A stretch of DNA of 22,986 nucleotides from an uncultured Fusobacterium sp. (GCA_900542625.1 UQOH01000030.1:1-22986); one strand, 5' to 3'; positions 5,696-14,498 are shown, counted from the first letter of the stretch. Translations and numbers: made by a program. Notes: generated from the sequence alone by a model not told the origin.

Positions 5696-7825
5696 TTATT
5701 TTCTAAGTTCTGTCATAAACTCTTCTGTATATGGAGCTACTTCCACTTCAAGCACTGCCATATCTGCCCTTACCACTATTACATCTAATTTCTCTCCAAG
5801 ATTATACACTGCTCCGCTGTCCTTGTCCACCATTGTGTAATTTATCTCGTCAAACTCATAATAGTGAGGAGAATTTGTCACATCCCACATACATTCAACA
5901 AGCTCTTCTGTTTCAATAAATACTTTTCTGTTGCTGAAACCTGTGATAGTTCCCTTGAAAACTTCTCCGACTTTATCAAGCATATATTCAACAACTTTGA
6001 TTTTTACACTGTCATCTTCCGCTTTCATTGCATCTCTTTCTGTTTTAGAGATTGCAGTACATATTGTTCCAAGAGTTTTTTCCAATTTTTCTATATATTT
6101 CTGTTTTGGATATCCGTGAAGAACAGAACCTAAAATTCTGTGAATCATAAGGTCTGCATATCTTCTTATAGGAGAAGTAAAGTGAGTGTAATAACTTGAT
6201 GCAAGCCCGAAGTGTCCCACATTTTCAGGTGAATATCTTGCCTGTTTAAGTGCCATAAGTATCATCTTATGCACTATCATACTTATTCCTTTTTCCTTTG
6301 AATCTTCAATTATTGACTGGAATTTCTTAGGATGAATTCCCTCTGCTGAATGAATTCTATAACCGAATTTTCCAAGCACATCATTAAGAGCCTCTATTCT
6401 CTCGCTGTCTGGTTTTTCATGTGTTCTGTAAATACTTGGTATCTCAAGCCAGAAAAGTTTTTCTGCAACAGCCTCATTTGCCTCAATCATAAAATCCTCT
6501 ATTACTTTTTCAGCCTCTCCTCTGTCTCTTCTCTTCAGATACTCAACTTTTTTATTTTCATCAAGAACAACCTGGATTTCAGGAAGTTCAAAATCTATAC
6601 TTCCTCTTTTATATTTTATATCTCTTATTATTTTAGAAAGTTCAAGCATAGTAAAGCACATATCTTTTATGCTTTCATATTGTTTTGTAACCTCTTCATC
6701 TCCGTTAAAAATCTTATTTACATTATCATATGTCATACGATAAACTGTTTTTATAACAGACTTATAAGTATCAGCAGAAACAACTTTTCCTTCAGGAGTT
6801 ATTTCCATATCACATGTAAATGTAAGTTTATCTTCGTTAGGATTTAAAGAGCATATTCCGTTTGAAATCTCTTTAGGGAGCATTGGAAGAACTCTGTCAA
6901 CAAGATATACTGAGTTTCCTCTTCTTAATGCCTCTTTGTCAAGTTCTGAACCTTCTTTTACATAGTGGCTTACATCAGCAATACTTACTATCAGTCTATA
7001 GTTTCCGTTTCCAAGTTTTTCAACATAAACAGCATCATCTAAATCTTTTGCATCTGCTCCGTCAATAGTAATGATAGAAAGATCTCTTAAATCTCTTCTT
7101 CCTTCCCACTCTTTTGCTGATATTTCAGTACTGATATTTCTTGCCTCTCTTATAACTTCATCAGGAAACTTTTCATTAAGCCCTGCTTTTTTTATAAGAG
7201 CCTCTATCATAACATCACTGTCAAGAGGGTTTCCAAGTTTTTCAATAATCTGTCCCTCTGGTTTTCTTGTTTTATCTCCCCAAAAGTCTACCTTAACAAG
7301 AACTAATTCTCCGTCCTTTGCCATTGGCAGATATCTCTTAGGAATATATATATCCTGTCCAAAAGAGTGTGTTGGAGTAACAAAACCAAAACTTTCTCTT
7401 TTGCTTAAAATTCCTATTACTTCATCACTTTCTCTTTTCAGAATACGTTCTACAACTCCCTCTTTCTTTCCGCTTCTAAAGTCAGTATTAGTTATTCTTG
7501 CAAGAACTGTATCCCCATGGAAAGCTCCGTTAAAATCTCTTCTGGAAATAAAAATTCCCTCTGTTTCTGTATCAACAAAAGCAAATCTGTTTTTCACAAC
7601 AGAAAATACTCCTTTTACCATTCCCACATTTTCAGGAATATTGTATCTTCCTTTATTATTTTTTACCAATTCACCGGCTGTAACCCACGAATCAACTATT
7701 TCTCTGTTATCTTTTTTAAATTTAGGAGACCAGCTTAAAACAGCGTAAATTTCATCAAGAGTTAAAGATTTCTTTTTATCTCTTATGTATTCTTTTATTT
7801 TTGCTAAATCTTTTTCTATGTTCAT
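5696..7825 (-). CDS. rnr: Ribonuclease R
   Basis: This is a 3'-to-5' exoribonuclease of the RNase II/RNB family that degrades structured RNA and acts with trans-translation on faulty mRNA. The 709-residue product has an N-terminal helix-turn-helix-like region (about 1-65), cold-shock-type OB domains (about 68-200), and the RNB catalytic domain with DGADAKDLDDAVYV (residues 255-268), which carries the metal-binding aspartates. A C-terminal S1 domain begins at GEVFKGTITGF. The long lysine-rich tail of the E. coli enzyme is absent. Two in-frame ATGs exist. The first abuts the Shine-Dalgarno GGAG with no spacer, so I chose the second, six bases later at 7825. The start is 19 bases after the yqeK stop. 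Confidence 0.95.
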   Translation of the reverse strand: MNIEKDLAKIKEYIRDKKKSLTLDEIYAVLSWSPKFKKDNREIVDSWVTAGELVKNNKGRYNIPENVGMVKGVFSVVKNRFAFVDTETEGIFISRRDFNGAFHGDTVLARITNTDFRSGKKEGVVERILKRESDEVIGILSKRESFGFVTPTHSFGQDIYIPKRYLPMAKDGELVLVKVDFWGDKTRKPEGQIIEKLGNPLDSDVMIEALIKKAGLNEKFPDEVIREARNISTEISAKEWEGRRDLRDLSIITIDGADAKDLDDAVYVEKLGNGNYRLIVSIADVSHYVKEGSELDKEALRRGNSVYLVDRVLPMLPKEISNGICSLNPNEDKLTFTCDMEITPEGKVVSADTYKSVIKTVYRMTYDNVNKIFNGDEEVTKQYESIKDMCFTMLELSKIIRDIKYKRGSIDFELPEIQVVLDENKKVEYLKRRDRGEAEKVIEDFMIEANEAVAEKLFWLEIPSIYRTHEKPDSERIEALNDVLGKFGYRIHSAEGIHPKKFQSIIEDSKEKGISMIVHKMILMALKQARYSPENVGHFGLASSYYTHFTSPIRRYADLMIHRILGSVLHGYPKQKYIEKLEKTLGTICTAISKTERDAMKAEDDSVKIKVVEYMLDKVGEVFKGTITGFSNRKVFIETEELVECMWDVTNSPHYYEFDEINYTMVDKDSGAVYNLGEKLDVIVVRADMAVLEVEVAPYTEEFMTELRK

Positions 7826-7844
7826 ATTCATCTCCTTTTTTGAA

Positions 7845-8399
7845 CTATTTCTTTAATAAATTATCTCTCATTTTTACTGTATCTGTATGTATTATACCAC
7901 CTTTTTCTGTTAAATAATCTATTTTTCTGCTTACTTCCATAATTATTCCTGCATCTAAATCTCTGAAAGTTTCCTCTCTTATTTCATCAACACAGGGATA
8001 ATTTCTTCCCAACTCTATTGCATCTCCAATATACACTATTTTTTCAAGAACGCTCATATTCTCTCTTCCAATAGTATGATATTTTATTGCATTTAAAATA
8101 TCCTCATCTTTTATGCCGAACTCTTTTTCTGCTGCCATTGCTCCTGCAAAACCGTGAAGAATTTCTGAAAGAGTTTCATAACCTTTTACTTCAGGAACAT
8201 CTTTACACATCTCTTTCAATATTTTGACGTCAGTTTCCTTCATATAGTCATGTAAAAGAGCAGCTGTTCTCGCTTTTTCAATATCAGCACCGTATTTTTC
8301 AGCAAGTTTCACACACATCTCTTCCACACCAAGCACATGCTTAAATCTTTTTTCTGAAAGTCTGTTTTTTACCTTCTCTCTTATTTCATCTATTTTCAT
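7845..8399 (-). CDS. yqeK: HD-domain hydrolase, YqeK-like (probable Ap4A hydrolase)
   Basis: The 184-residue protein has a full HD-domain ligand set: H21 (FKHVLGV), H50-D51 (ALLHDYMKE), H82 (ILHGFAG), H108 (KYHTIGRE) and D126 (YIGDAIE). The YHT-x-G...YIGDxIE spacing is characteristic of YqeK proteins, which split diadenosine tetraphosphate symmetrically into two ADP and are iron-dependent. It sits between a GerMN-like gene and rnr with gaps of 10 and 19 bases, so it is co-transcribed. YqeK genes are often beside nadD and rsfS in other bacteria; neither is seen here. Confidence 0.85.
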   Translation of the reverse strand: MKIDEIREKVKNRLSEKRFKHVLGVEEMCVKLAEKYGADIEKARTAALLHDYMKETDVKILKEMCKDVPEVKGYETLSEILHGFAGAMAAEKEFGIKDEDILNAIKYHTIGRENMSVLEKIVYIGDAIELGRNYPCVDEIREETFRDLDAGIIMEVSRKIDYLTEKGGIIHTDTVKMRDNLLKK

Positions 8400-8409
8400 T
8401 TTATTTCAC

Positions 8410-9000
8410 CTAAATATTTTTTCTGTATGTATAATCTCTCATAAGGTTTGCATATTTCACTTTCTCAAGGTCTGCATTGTTTATTAAAAATCTTACACTT
8501 TCAATTCCATTTATATTTGTAAGAGTATTTACAAAAGAATAAATGACAAGAAGTTCTGTTTTTGCATCTTTTATATTTTCAAAAGTTCTCTCAGGAATAT
8601 CCAGATATATTTTTTTATCTACAACATAATAAGTTACATCTTTTAAGTCTATTTCAGGAATAATATTCTCACTTTCCATTTTTTTAATAACTTCTGTAAT
8701 AGTAGCTGTTAAAAGTTCATCTTTTGTTTTTACTTTAGGAATTTCTATTTCCATATTTTCAACAGCCTGATTGTGAGGATAGAAAATATATATCTTATCT
8801 TTTAACCCTTTTGGCTTTTCATCTGCTCTTGTAAACACAACATCAGGATTCTTTGCTCTCTCTTCCATTCTGTAATGAACAAATCCAAGAACAATTACCA
8901 TTATCCACATTACAGCATTCCTTATATATGTTTTTTTCTTTTTTATGCTCTGCTCTCTTAATTTTTCTTCCTGTGTTTTTTCTATTTTTTTATTTTCCAT
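8410..9000 (-). CDS. Membrane-anchored GerMN-like domain protein
   Basis: The 196-residue product has a charged, lysine-rich cytoplasmic start, one membrane segment at about residues 28-44 (NAVMWIMVIVLGFVHYR), and an extracytoplasmic domain. That domain begins KIYIFYPHNQAVENMEIEIPKV and has KDELLTATITEVIKKM and IYSFVNTLTNINGIESVRFLINN. The arrangement of an 'I-Y-F-P' strand, an L-x-x-x-I-x-E/L-L helix and a final 'I-x-x-V-x-x-L-I-x' strand matches GerMN domains, known from spore-germination and cell-envelope lipoproteins. Its gene follows the amidase by 21 bases, suggesting a cell-wall role, perhaps as amidase partner. Function is inferred from context. Confidence 0.65.
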   Translation of the reverse strand: MENKKIEKTQEEKLREQSIKKKKTYIRNAVMWIMVIVLGFVHYRMEERAKNPDVVFTRADEKPKGLKDKIYIFYPHNQAVENMEIEIPKVKTKDELLTATITEVIKKMESENIIPEIDLKDVTYYVVDKKIYLDIPERTFENIKDAKTELLVIYSFVNTLTNINGIESVRFLINNADLEKVKYANLMRDYTYRKNI

Positions 9001-9021
9001 TTTTCTCTCCTGATTTTTAAA

Positions 9022-10047
9022 TTAATAGAAATATTTTCTTACATGCTCTGCTATTTTTCCTGCCATTATCTTTTGATTAGTTTTGTTTGTCATTTTTCTG
9101 TGGTCTTCCGGATTTCTTATAAATCCAAGCTCAATAAGCATACCCGGACTGCTTATTCCTCTAAGAACAGCAAAGTTTGCTCCGTGAATACCTCTGTCTT
9201 TCATTTTCATTCTTGAAGACATATCTTTGTTAAGAACTTCTGCCAGTTTTATTGATTTTTCCTGATTTTTGTTATATGCTATCTCTCCCATAATCTGAAC
9301 TATGCTTCCTGTATCCTCACCGTATTTTGCACCAACACTGTTTTCAAAATCTGCTATTCTTTCTGCATATGGTGATGATTTTTTAGAAAAATAGAATATT
9401 TCCATTCCACTCAGCTTTGAGTTTTCTGCTGAGTTGATATGTATGCTGATAAACAGATCTGCTCTCACTCCATTTGAAATTTTACTTCTGTTTGTCAGAG
9501 TAATAAATTCATCTGTATCTCTTGTCATAACAACATTAAAATCTTTTTTAAGTTCATCCCTAAGATATTTTCCCACAGCAAGAGCTATATCTTTTTCTTT
9601 CGTACCGTTTATTCCAATAGCTCCAGGGTCTTTTCCTCCATGTCCCGGGTCAATTACAACTGTATACTGTTTGTTCTGAGCATCTTTAGAAAGGTTTACC
9701 ACAAGTCTGTTGGGATTTTTCCATAAAGAAACTTTGTGAAATATATTTTTATTAAGAGTGATAAAATATCCGCTGGAGTTCCCGTAATCCACTCTCTGAA
9801 TTTTATCTACATATCTGCTTAATTCATTTTTAACATTTTTATCACGAGAGATACCTGTATCTCCTATATCCAGAAACAAAAGTCTGTTATATTCGTCATA
9901 ATCAACTGTATAAACAGGCTTGTCCTCTGTTAAATCAAAAACAACCTGAGGAGGATATTTATTGAATCTTACTTTCTCCACATTAGAACTGAATGATAAC
10001 ACTGTCATTAACAAAAACAGCATAACCGTAAGTATTTTTTTGTACAT
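9022..10047 (-). CDS. N-acetylmuramoyl-L-alanine amidase (Amidase_3)
   Basis: The enzyme cleaves the amide bond between muramic acid and the stem peptide during cell separation and wall turnover. The 341-residue product has a signal peptide (1-20), an AMIN-like beta domain (about 22-122, with the repeat VVFDLTEDKP / LVVNLSKD) that targets the wall, and the zinc amidase domain from 128. The metal ligands are H136 in DPGHGGKD, E151 in TKEKD and H203 in ISIHINS; the catalytic glutamate is E306 in LIELGFI. Everything needed for activity is present. It follows yajC after a terminator-like hairpin and precedes the GerMN-like gene. Confidence 0.93.
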   Translation of the reverse strand: MYKKILTVMLFLLMTVLSFSSNVEKVRFNKYPPQVVFDLTEDKPVYTVDYDEYNRLLFLDIGDTGISRDKNVKNELSRYVDKIQRVDYGNSSGYFITLNKNIFHKVSLWKNPNRLVVNLSKDAQNKQYTVVIDPGHGGKDPGAIGINGTKEKDIALAVGKYLRDELKKDFNVVMTRDTDEFITLTNRSKISNGVRADLFISIHINSAENSKLSGMEIFYFSKKSSPYAERIADFENSVGAKYGEDTGSIVQIMGEIAYNKNQEKSIKLAEVLNKDMSSRMKMKDRGIHGANFAVLRGISSPGMLIELGFIRNPEDHRKMTNKTNQKIMAGKIAEHVRKYFY

Positions 10048-10082
10048 TCTTTTTTCTCCTCCTGATTTTTATTTAGAATTAT

Positions 10083-10127
10083 AAAAAAGAGGACAACGTC
10101 AGATAGAATATTTCGGCTGTCCTCTTT
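10083..10127 (-). terminator. Terminator/attenuator between yajC and the amidase
   Basis: On the minus strand AAAGAGGACA (10127-10118) pairs perfectly with TGTCCTCTTT (10095-10086), followed by TTTA. The loop is 22 bases long and can fold further. It begins about 10 bases after the yajC stop. No separate promoter for the amidase is obvious, so termination may be partial. Confidence 0.7.
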
Positions 10128-10137
10128 GATTATTCAA

Positions 10138-10407
10138 CTATTTTAAAACTACAGCTACTGCTGATTTTCTTATTGTAAGGTGAACACCTTTATCTACTCT
10201 TATTTGGATATAATCTTCCTCAACAGATGATATAGTTCCTTTTATTCCACCGATAGTAACTATTTCATCTCCTTCTTTCATAGAATCAAACATCTCTTTT
10301 TGTTTCTTTTGTTTTTTCTTGTTTGGTAAAATCATAAAGAAATATATAACTGCAATCCAAACAGCTATCATTATAAATGTTCCATATTTTGCGAATATTT
10401 CGTTCAT
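10138..10407 (-). CDS. yajC: Preprotein translocase subunit YajC
   Basis: The 89-residue protein has one N-terminal membrane segment (about 9-27, ending FMILPNKKKQKKQ, the classic YajC 'P-x-x-K-[KR]-x-K' border). A small cytoplasmic domain follows with EGDEIVTIGGIKGTISSVEEDYIQIRV. YajC associates with SecDF and the Sec translocon. secDF is not in the window. The gene has its own promoter within the gap after dnaJ. Confidence 0.93.
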   Translation of the reverse strand: MNEIFAKYGTFIMIAVWIAVIYFFMILPNKKKQKKQKEMFDSMKEGDEIVTIGGIKGTISSVEEDYIQIRVDKGVHLTIRKSAVAVVLK

Positions 10408-10449
10408 CCCTTTTTTTCCTCCTAGAAATTTTATGCTTATTCAACTGAT

Positions 10450-10478
10450 AGTATATCATATACAGCTAATTTTTTCAA
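10450..10478 (-). promoter_or_regulatory. Promoter of yajC
   Basis: On the minus strand TTGAAA (10478-10473) and TATACT (10455-10450) are 17 bases apart; the -10 is extended by TGA. It separates the yajC-amidase group from the heat-shock operon. Confidence 0.75.
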
Positions 10479-10485
10479 TGTTTGA

Positions 10486-11643
10486 TTAGTTTCTGAAGAT
10501 ATCTTTCAGCTTATCAAAAAAACTTTTGTTCATTTTATAATTTTTTTCTTTCAGACTTTCGTCAAATTTTCTTAAAAGCTCCTGTTGTGTGTCATTCAAA
10601 TTAGTAGGAACTTCTATTATAATTTTTACAAGCTGATCTCCGCCGCTGTAGCTTCTAGGATTGTTTATTCCCTCTCCTTTAAGTCTGAACACTTTTCCAT
10701 TTTGAGTTCCTGCAGGAATTTTTATACTTTTCTTACCGTTCAGTGTAGGAATTTCCACATCTCCTCCAAGAGCTGCTTTAGCAAAAGTAATAGGTACTTC
10801 ACAGATTATATCGTTACCGTTTCTTATAAAGAAATCATGTTCTTTAACATGGATAAAGATATATAAATCTCCGTTTGGTCCTCCCTCTGTACTTGCATCT
10901 CCCATTCCGGCAAGTCTTAATCTTTGTCCGTTTTCTATACCAACAGGTATTTTAATTTTCTTAGTAACAGTTTCTCTTTCAACACCTGTTCCATTACATT
11001 TTTTACATTTCTTTTCAGGGATTTTTCCTTTTCCTTTACATTTATCACACTCTTCAAAGCTTTGGAAATCTCCGAATACAGTTCTTTGTGTTACTTTTAT
11101 TTTTCCTGAACCATTACATTTATCACATGTTTTCATGCTGCTTCCAGGCTCTGCACCTGTACCGTTACATGTTGAACATTTTCCCTGCCTTCTGTAATTT
11201 ATTTCTTTTTCAACACCTTTTGCCACTTCTTCAAGTGTAAGAGTGATATCATATCTTAAATCTGCTCCGGGCTCAGGTCCTCTTCTTCTTCCGCTTCCAA
11301 AAGGACTTCCTCCTCCACCGAAGAATGATGAGAAAATATCTTCAGCGTTTCCAAATCCTTCAAATCCGCCAAAGCCTCCTCCGTAGCCTCCGCCACCGCC
11401 GTTTTCAAATGCAGCGTGACCAAATCTGTCATATTTAGCTCTCTTGTCTGCATCAGAAAGAACCTGATAAGCCTCGTTTATCTCTTTGAATTTTTCTTCC
11501 GCTTCTTTTTTCTCTTTTTCTCCTGCATTGCTGAATTTATCCGGATGATATTTCATTGCCAGTTTTCTGTATGCTTTTTTAATGTCATTTTCGCTGGCAG
11601 TTTTCTCTATCCCTAAAAGATCATAATAATCTTTTTTTTCCAT
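10486..11643 (-). CDS. dnaJ: Chaperone protein DnaJ
   Basis: This is the Hsp40 co-chaperone that loads clients on DnaK and stimulates its ATPase. The 385-residue product has an N-terminal J domain with the HPD motif (MKYHPDKF, about residues 31-38), a Gly/Phe-rich linker (about 78-120), four CxxCxGxG zinc-finger repeats (CSTCNGTG, CDKCNGSG, CDKCKGKG, CKKCNGTG), and two C-terminal beta domains that bind substrate. It is a complete type I DnaJ. It lies downstream of dnaK but is separated from it by an epimerase gene. GGAGG stands eight bases before the ATG. Confidence 0.97.
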   Translation of the reverse strand: MEKKDYYDLLGIEKTASENDIKKAYRKLAMKYHPDKFSNAGEKEKKEAEEKFKEINEAYQVLSDADKRAKYDRFGHAAFENGGGGGYGGGFGGFEGFGNAEDIFSSFFGGGGSPFGSGRRRGPEPGADLRYDITLTLEEVAKGVEKEINYRRQGKCSTCNGTGAEPGSSMKTCDKCNGSGKIKVTQRTVFGDFQSFEECDKCKGKGKIPEKKCKKCNGTGVERETVTKKIKIPVGIENGQRLRLAGMGDASTEGGPNGDLYIFIHVKEHDFFIRNGNDIICEVPITFAKAALGGDVEIPTLNGKKSIKIPAGTQNGKVFRLKGEGINNPRSYSGGDQLVKIIIEVPTNLNDTQQELLRKFDESLKEKNYKMNKSFFDKLKDIFRN

Positions 11644-11674
11644 TTTTATTCCTCCAAGTTTCTAAATTTTCCCT

Positions 11675-12547
11675 TTAAAAAATAGTTATCTCTATAGCTT
11701 TTTTATATGTTTCTTTTCCTGATAACTTTTCTATTCCTGTTTTTTCTTCAAGCTTTCCAGAGCAGTTATCAAAATCTGTTATTCCGTCCCATGGTTCAAA
11801 ACATATAAATTCAGCTCCCGGCATATTCCAGAAAGCCATATATCTAAAGCCTTCATAGTTAAATCCTATTTTTCTGCTATTTTTCACGTTCTTTAAGTAT
11901 ACAACTTTTGAGTTAGTTTTTTCAAGTACAACTGCATCATTTTCAAATATATTTTCATGAAGTTTAAGAATTTTTCCGTTAAATACTTCTATGCTTTTTC
12001 CATGTGCAACAAGTGCATTTTCTAAAATCTTAGAATTTCCTGTTTCTTCTTTTTCAAATTCTAAATAATAATCTGAGAAATCCACTCCGTTTCCTACAGG
12101 CATAGAGATTGCAGGATGTGCTCCTAAAGAAAAGTACATATCTTTTTCTCCAAGATTTTCAACTCTGTATTCAAGTCTTACTTTTTTTCCTTCAAGAATA
12201 TATTTCATATATAATTTAAAATCAAAAGGATAAACTTTTTTAGTTTCTTCATTTGATGAAAACATAAACTCTACAAAGTTTTCTCCTTCACCTATAATTT
12301 CATGCTCATAATCTCTTGCAAATCCATGTCTTGTTTTAAGTTCATAAGTTTTATTATCATAGATATATTTACCATCTTTTAATACTCCAACAAAAGGAAA
12401 AAGCACAGGTGAAGATTTTGCCCAAAATTTTGGATCTCTCTGCCAAATATACTCCTCATTTGTTTTTAAATCTTTTATTCCTGCAAGTTCTGCTCCGTGA
12501 GTTAATACTTTTACTTCCAATTCGTCATTTTTTAATACATATTCCAT
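11675..12547 (-). CDS. Aldose 1-epimerase family protein (LacX-like)
   Basis: The 290-residue protein has the galactose-mutarotase fold. Opening residues are EVKVLTHGAELAGIKD; the likely catalytic and binding residues are H74 (TRHGFARD), H144 (LGAHPAISMPV) and E251 (FEPWDGITD), the His-His-Glu set of the family. The pattern 'W-x-R-D-P-x-[FY]-W...S-P-x-L-F-P' is that of the LacX/YeaD-like subgroup, whose sugar is usually unknown. It should interconvert alpha and beta anomers of a hexose or hexose phosphate. Its place between dnaK and dnaJ, 31 bases before dnaJ, is unusual and means it is probably expressed with the heat-shock genes. Confidence 0.87.
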   Translation of the reverse strand: MEYVLKNDELEVKVLTHGAELAGIKDLKTNEEYIWQRDPKFWAKSSPVLFPFVGVLKDGKYIYDNKTYELKTRHGFARDYEHEIIGEGENFVEFMFSSNEETKKVYPFDFKLYMKYILEGKKVRLEYRVENLGEKDMYFSLGAHPAISMPVGNGVDFSDYYLEFEKEETGNSKILENALVAHGKSIEVFNGKILKLHENIFENDAVVLEKTNSKVVYLKNVKNSRKIGFNYEGFRYMAFWNMPGAEFICFEPWDGITDFDNCSGKLEEKTGIEKLSGKETYKKAIEITIF

Positions 12548-12615
12548 CTGCAGTCTCCTTTTACCCTTTATTTTAATATTTTTTATATTTTCCAGTAAAT
12601 TTTCTCTATATAAAC

Positions 12616-12650
12616 TAATTGGGAATAGAGGATTGCTCTATTCCCAATTA
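12616..12650 (-). terminator. Strong hairpin after dnaK
   Basis: A perfect 15-bp stem (TAATTGGGAATAGAG at 12616-12630 with CTCTATTCCCAATTA at 12636-12650) with a 5-base loop, 21 bases after the dnaK stop. On the minus strand it is followed by GTTTATATAG, not a U-run, so it probably acts as a partial terminator or protects the 3' end of the upstream mRNA after processing. Confidence 0.75.
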
Positions 12651-12671
12651 AATTTTATAACTTAACTGTTA

Positions 12672-14498
12672 TTAGTCTACTATTTCAGCGTCCTCTATGT
12701 CATCATCTTTTTTAGCGTTATCTGCAGAACCTTGTTGACCTGCTGCACCAGCTTGTTGTTTTGCCTGAGCTTCTTTGTAAACTTCTTCAGCTAGTTTTTG
12801 TGCAGCTTTTGATAGTTTTTCAATTGCTGCTTCTATTGCTGCTTTGTCTTCTTTATCTTTAACTTGTTTTAATTCTTCTAAAGCTGCTTCTATTGCTTTC
12901 TTTTCTTCTTCTGTTACTTTTCCAGAATGATCTTTTAATGTGTTTTCAGTAGAAGCTATTAACATATCTGCTTTGTTTCTTGTTTCTACTAATTCTTTGA
13001 ATTTTTTATCTTCAGCTTCGTTAGCTTCAGCATCTTTTTTCATTTTTTCAATCTCTTCTGCTGATAAGTTTGTAGAACCAGAAATTGTTACTGTATTTTC
13101 TTTTCCTGTTCCTAAATCTTTAGCTGATACGTGAACGATTCCGTTTGCGTCAATGTCAAATGTAACTTCGATTTGAGGGATTCCTCTTGGAGCTGCTGGA
13201 ATTCCTTCAAGGTTAAATTCTCCTAATTTATGGTTGTCAGCTGCTTTTGCTCTTTCACCTTGTAATACGTTGATAGTAACTGCCGGCTGATTATCTACTG
13301 CTGTTGAGAATACTTGAGATTTTTTAACTGGGATAGTTGTATTTTTCTCTATGATTCTTGTGCAAACTCCTCCAAGAGTTTCAATTCCTAATGATAATGG
13401 AGTAACGTCTAGTAATAATACATCTTTAACGTCTCCCATTAAAACTCCACCTTGAATTGCTGCTCCTGCTGCAACTACTTCGTCTGGGTTGATTCCTTTG
13501 TTAGGTTTTTTACCAAAGTAAGATTCTACCCACTCTTGAACTGAAAGCATTCTTGTTGATCCTCCAACTAATAATACTTCATCAATATCTGAAGGAGATA
13601 ATCCTGCATCGCTAAGAGCTGTTCTTGTAGGTCCTTGAGTTGCTTCAACTAAGTCTTTTGTTAAGTCGTTGAATTTTGCTCTTGTTAATTTCATTTCTAA
13701 GTGTTTAGGTCCTGTTGCATCCATTGTGATGAATGGTAAAGAGATTTGCGCTTCCATCATTGTAGATAATTCTTTTTTAGCTTTTTCAGCTGCATCTTTT
13801 AATCTTTGGTAAGCCATTTTGTCGTTTGATAAGTCGATTCCTTGTTCTTTTTTGAACTCAGCTACTAACCATTCAATAATTTTAGCGTCAAAATCATCTC
13901 CACCTAAGTGGTTGTTTCCTGCTGTTGCAAGAACTTCAATAACTCCGTCTGCTATTTCAAGGATTGATACGTCAAATGTACCTCCTCCTAAGTCAAATAC
14001 TAATACTTTTTCCTCTTTGTTTTTGTCTAGTCCGTAAGCAAGAGCTGCTGCTGTTGGTTCGTTTATAATTCTTTTTACTTCAAGTCCTGCAATTGCTCCG
14101 GCATCTTTTGTTGCTTGTCTTTGAGCATCTGTAAAGTAAGCTGGTACAGTGATAACTGCCTCTTTTACTTCTTCTCCTAAATATGCTTCAGCATCTTTCT
14201 TTAATTTTTTAAGAATCATTGCTGATATTTCTTGTGGAGTATAATCTTTTCCATTGATGTGAGCTTTATAGTCAGATCCCATATGAGTTTTTATTGATAA
14301 AACTGTTGAGTTTGGATTTGTGATTGCTTGTCTTTTTGCAATCTCTCCAACTATAATTTCTCCATTGTCTTTTATATTTACAACTGATGGAGTTGTTCTA
14401 GCTCCCTCTGCATTTGTTATAATACTTGCAGATCCACCTTCCATGATTGATACACAAGAGTTTGTTGTTCCTAAGTCAATACCTATAATTTTTGCCAT
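12672..14498 (-). CDS. dnaK: Chaperone protein DnaK (Hsp70)
   Basis: This ATP-driven chaperone folds and protects cytoplasmic proteins. The 608-residue product has the nucleotide-binding domain with the phosphate loops IGIDLGTTNSCVS (4-16) and VLVFDLGGGTFDVS, the hinge DVLLLDVTPLSLGIETLGG, a substrate-binding beta domain and a helical lid ending in a Gln/Ala-rich linker and the acidic tail DDDIEDAEIVD. It is full length. It lies third in the hrcA-led operon, 66 bases after grpE, and has AGGAGG before its ATG. Expression should be set by HrcA/CIRCE upstream of hrcA. Confidence 0.98.
   Translation of the reverse strand: MAKIIGIDLGTTNSCVSIMEGGSASIITNAEGARTTPSVVNIKDNGEIIVGEIAKRQAITNPNSTVLSIKTHMGSDYKAHINGKDYTPQEISAMILKKLKKDAEAYLGEEVKEAVITVPAYFTDAQRQATKDAGAIAGLEVKRIINEPTAAALAYGLDKNKEEKVLVFDLGGGTFDVSILEIADGVIEVLATAGNNHLGGDDFDAKIIEWLVAEFKKEQGIDLSNDKMAYQRLKDAAEKAKKELSTMMEAQISLPFITMDATGPKHLEMKLTRAKFNDLTKDLVEATQGPTRTALSDAGLSPSDIDEVLLVGGSTRMLSVQEWVESYFGKKPNKGINPDEVVAAGAAIQGGVLMGDVKDVLLLDVTPLSLGIETLGGVCTRIIEKNTTIPVKKSQVFSTAVDNQPAVTINVLQGERAKAADNHKLGEFNLEGIPAAPRGIPQIEVTFDIDANGIVHVSAKDLGTGKENTVTISGSTNLSAEEIEKMKKDAEANEAEDKKFKELVETRNKADMLIASTENTLKDHSGKVTEEEKKAIEAALEELKQVKDKEDKAAIEAAIEKLSKAAQKLAEEVYKEAQAKQQAGAAGQQGSADNAKKDDDIEDAEIVD

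Noticed and set aside
6350..6847. Plus-strand open frame of 165 codons opposite rnr, rich in Phe and Ile, resembling a membrane protein.
   Set aside because: It is the complement of AT-rich coding DNA; hydrophobicity follows from codon complementarity and there is no translation start signal.
7071..7748. Long plus-strand open frame of 225 codons opposite rnr.
   Set aside because: It is antisense to the conserved RNase R frame, has no ribosome binding site and a biased Ser/Leu/Phe composition typical of a shadow frame.
10450..10464. GTATATCATATAC near-palindrome shared with both direct-repeat copies (2686 and 4606), which looked like a regulator site.
   Set aside because: In each place it overlaps an extended -10 box (TGATATACT on the minus strand), which explains the similarity without an operator.
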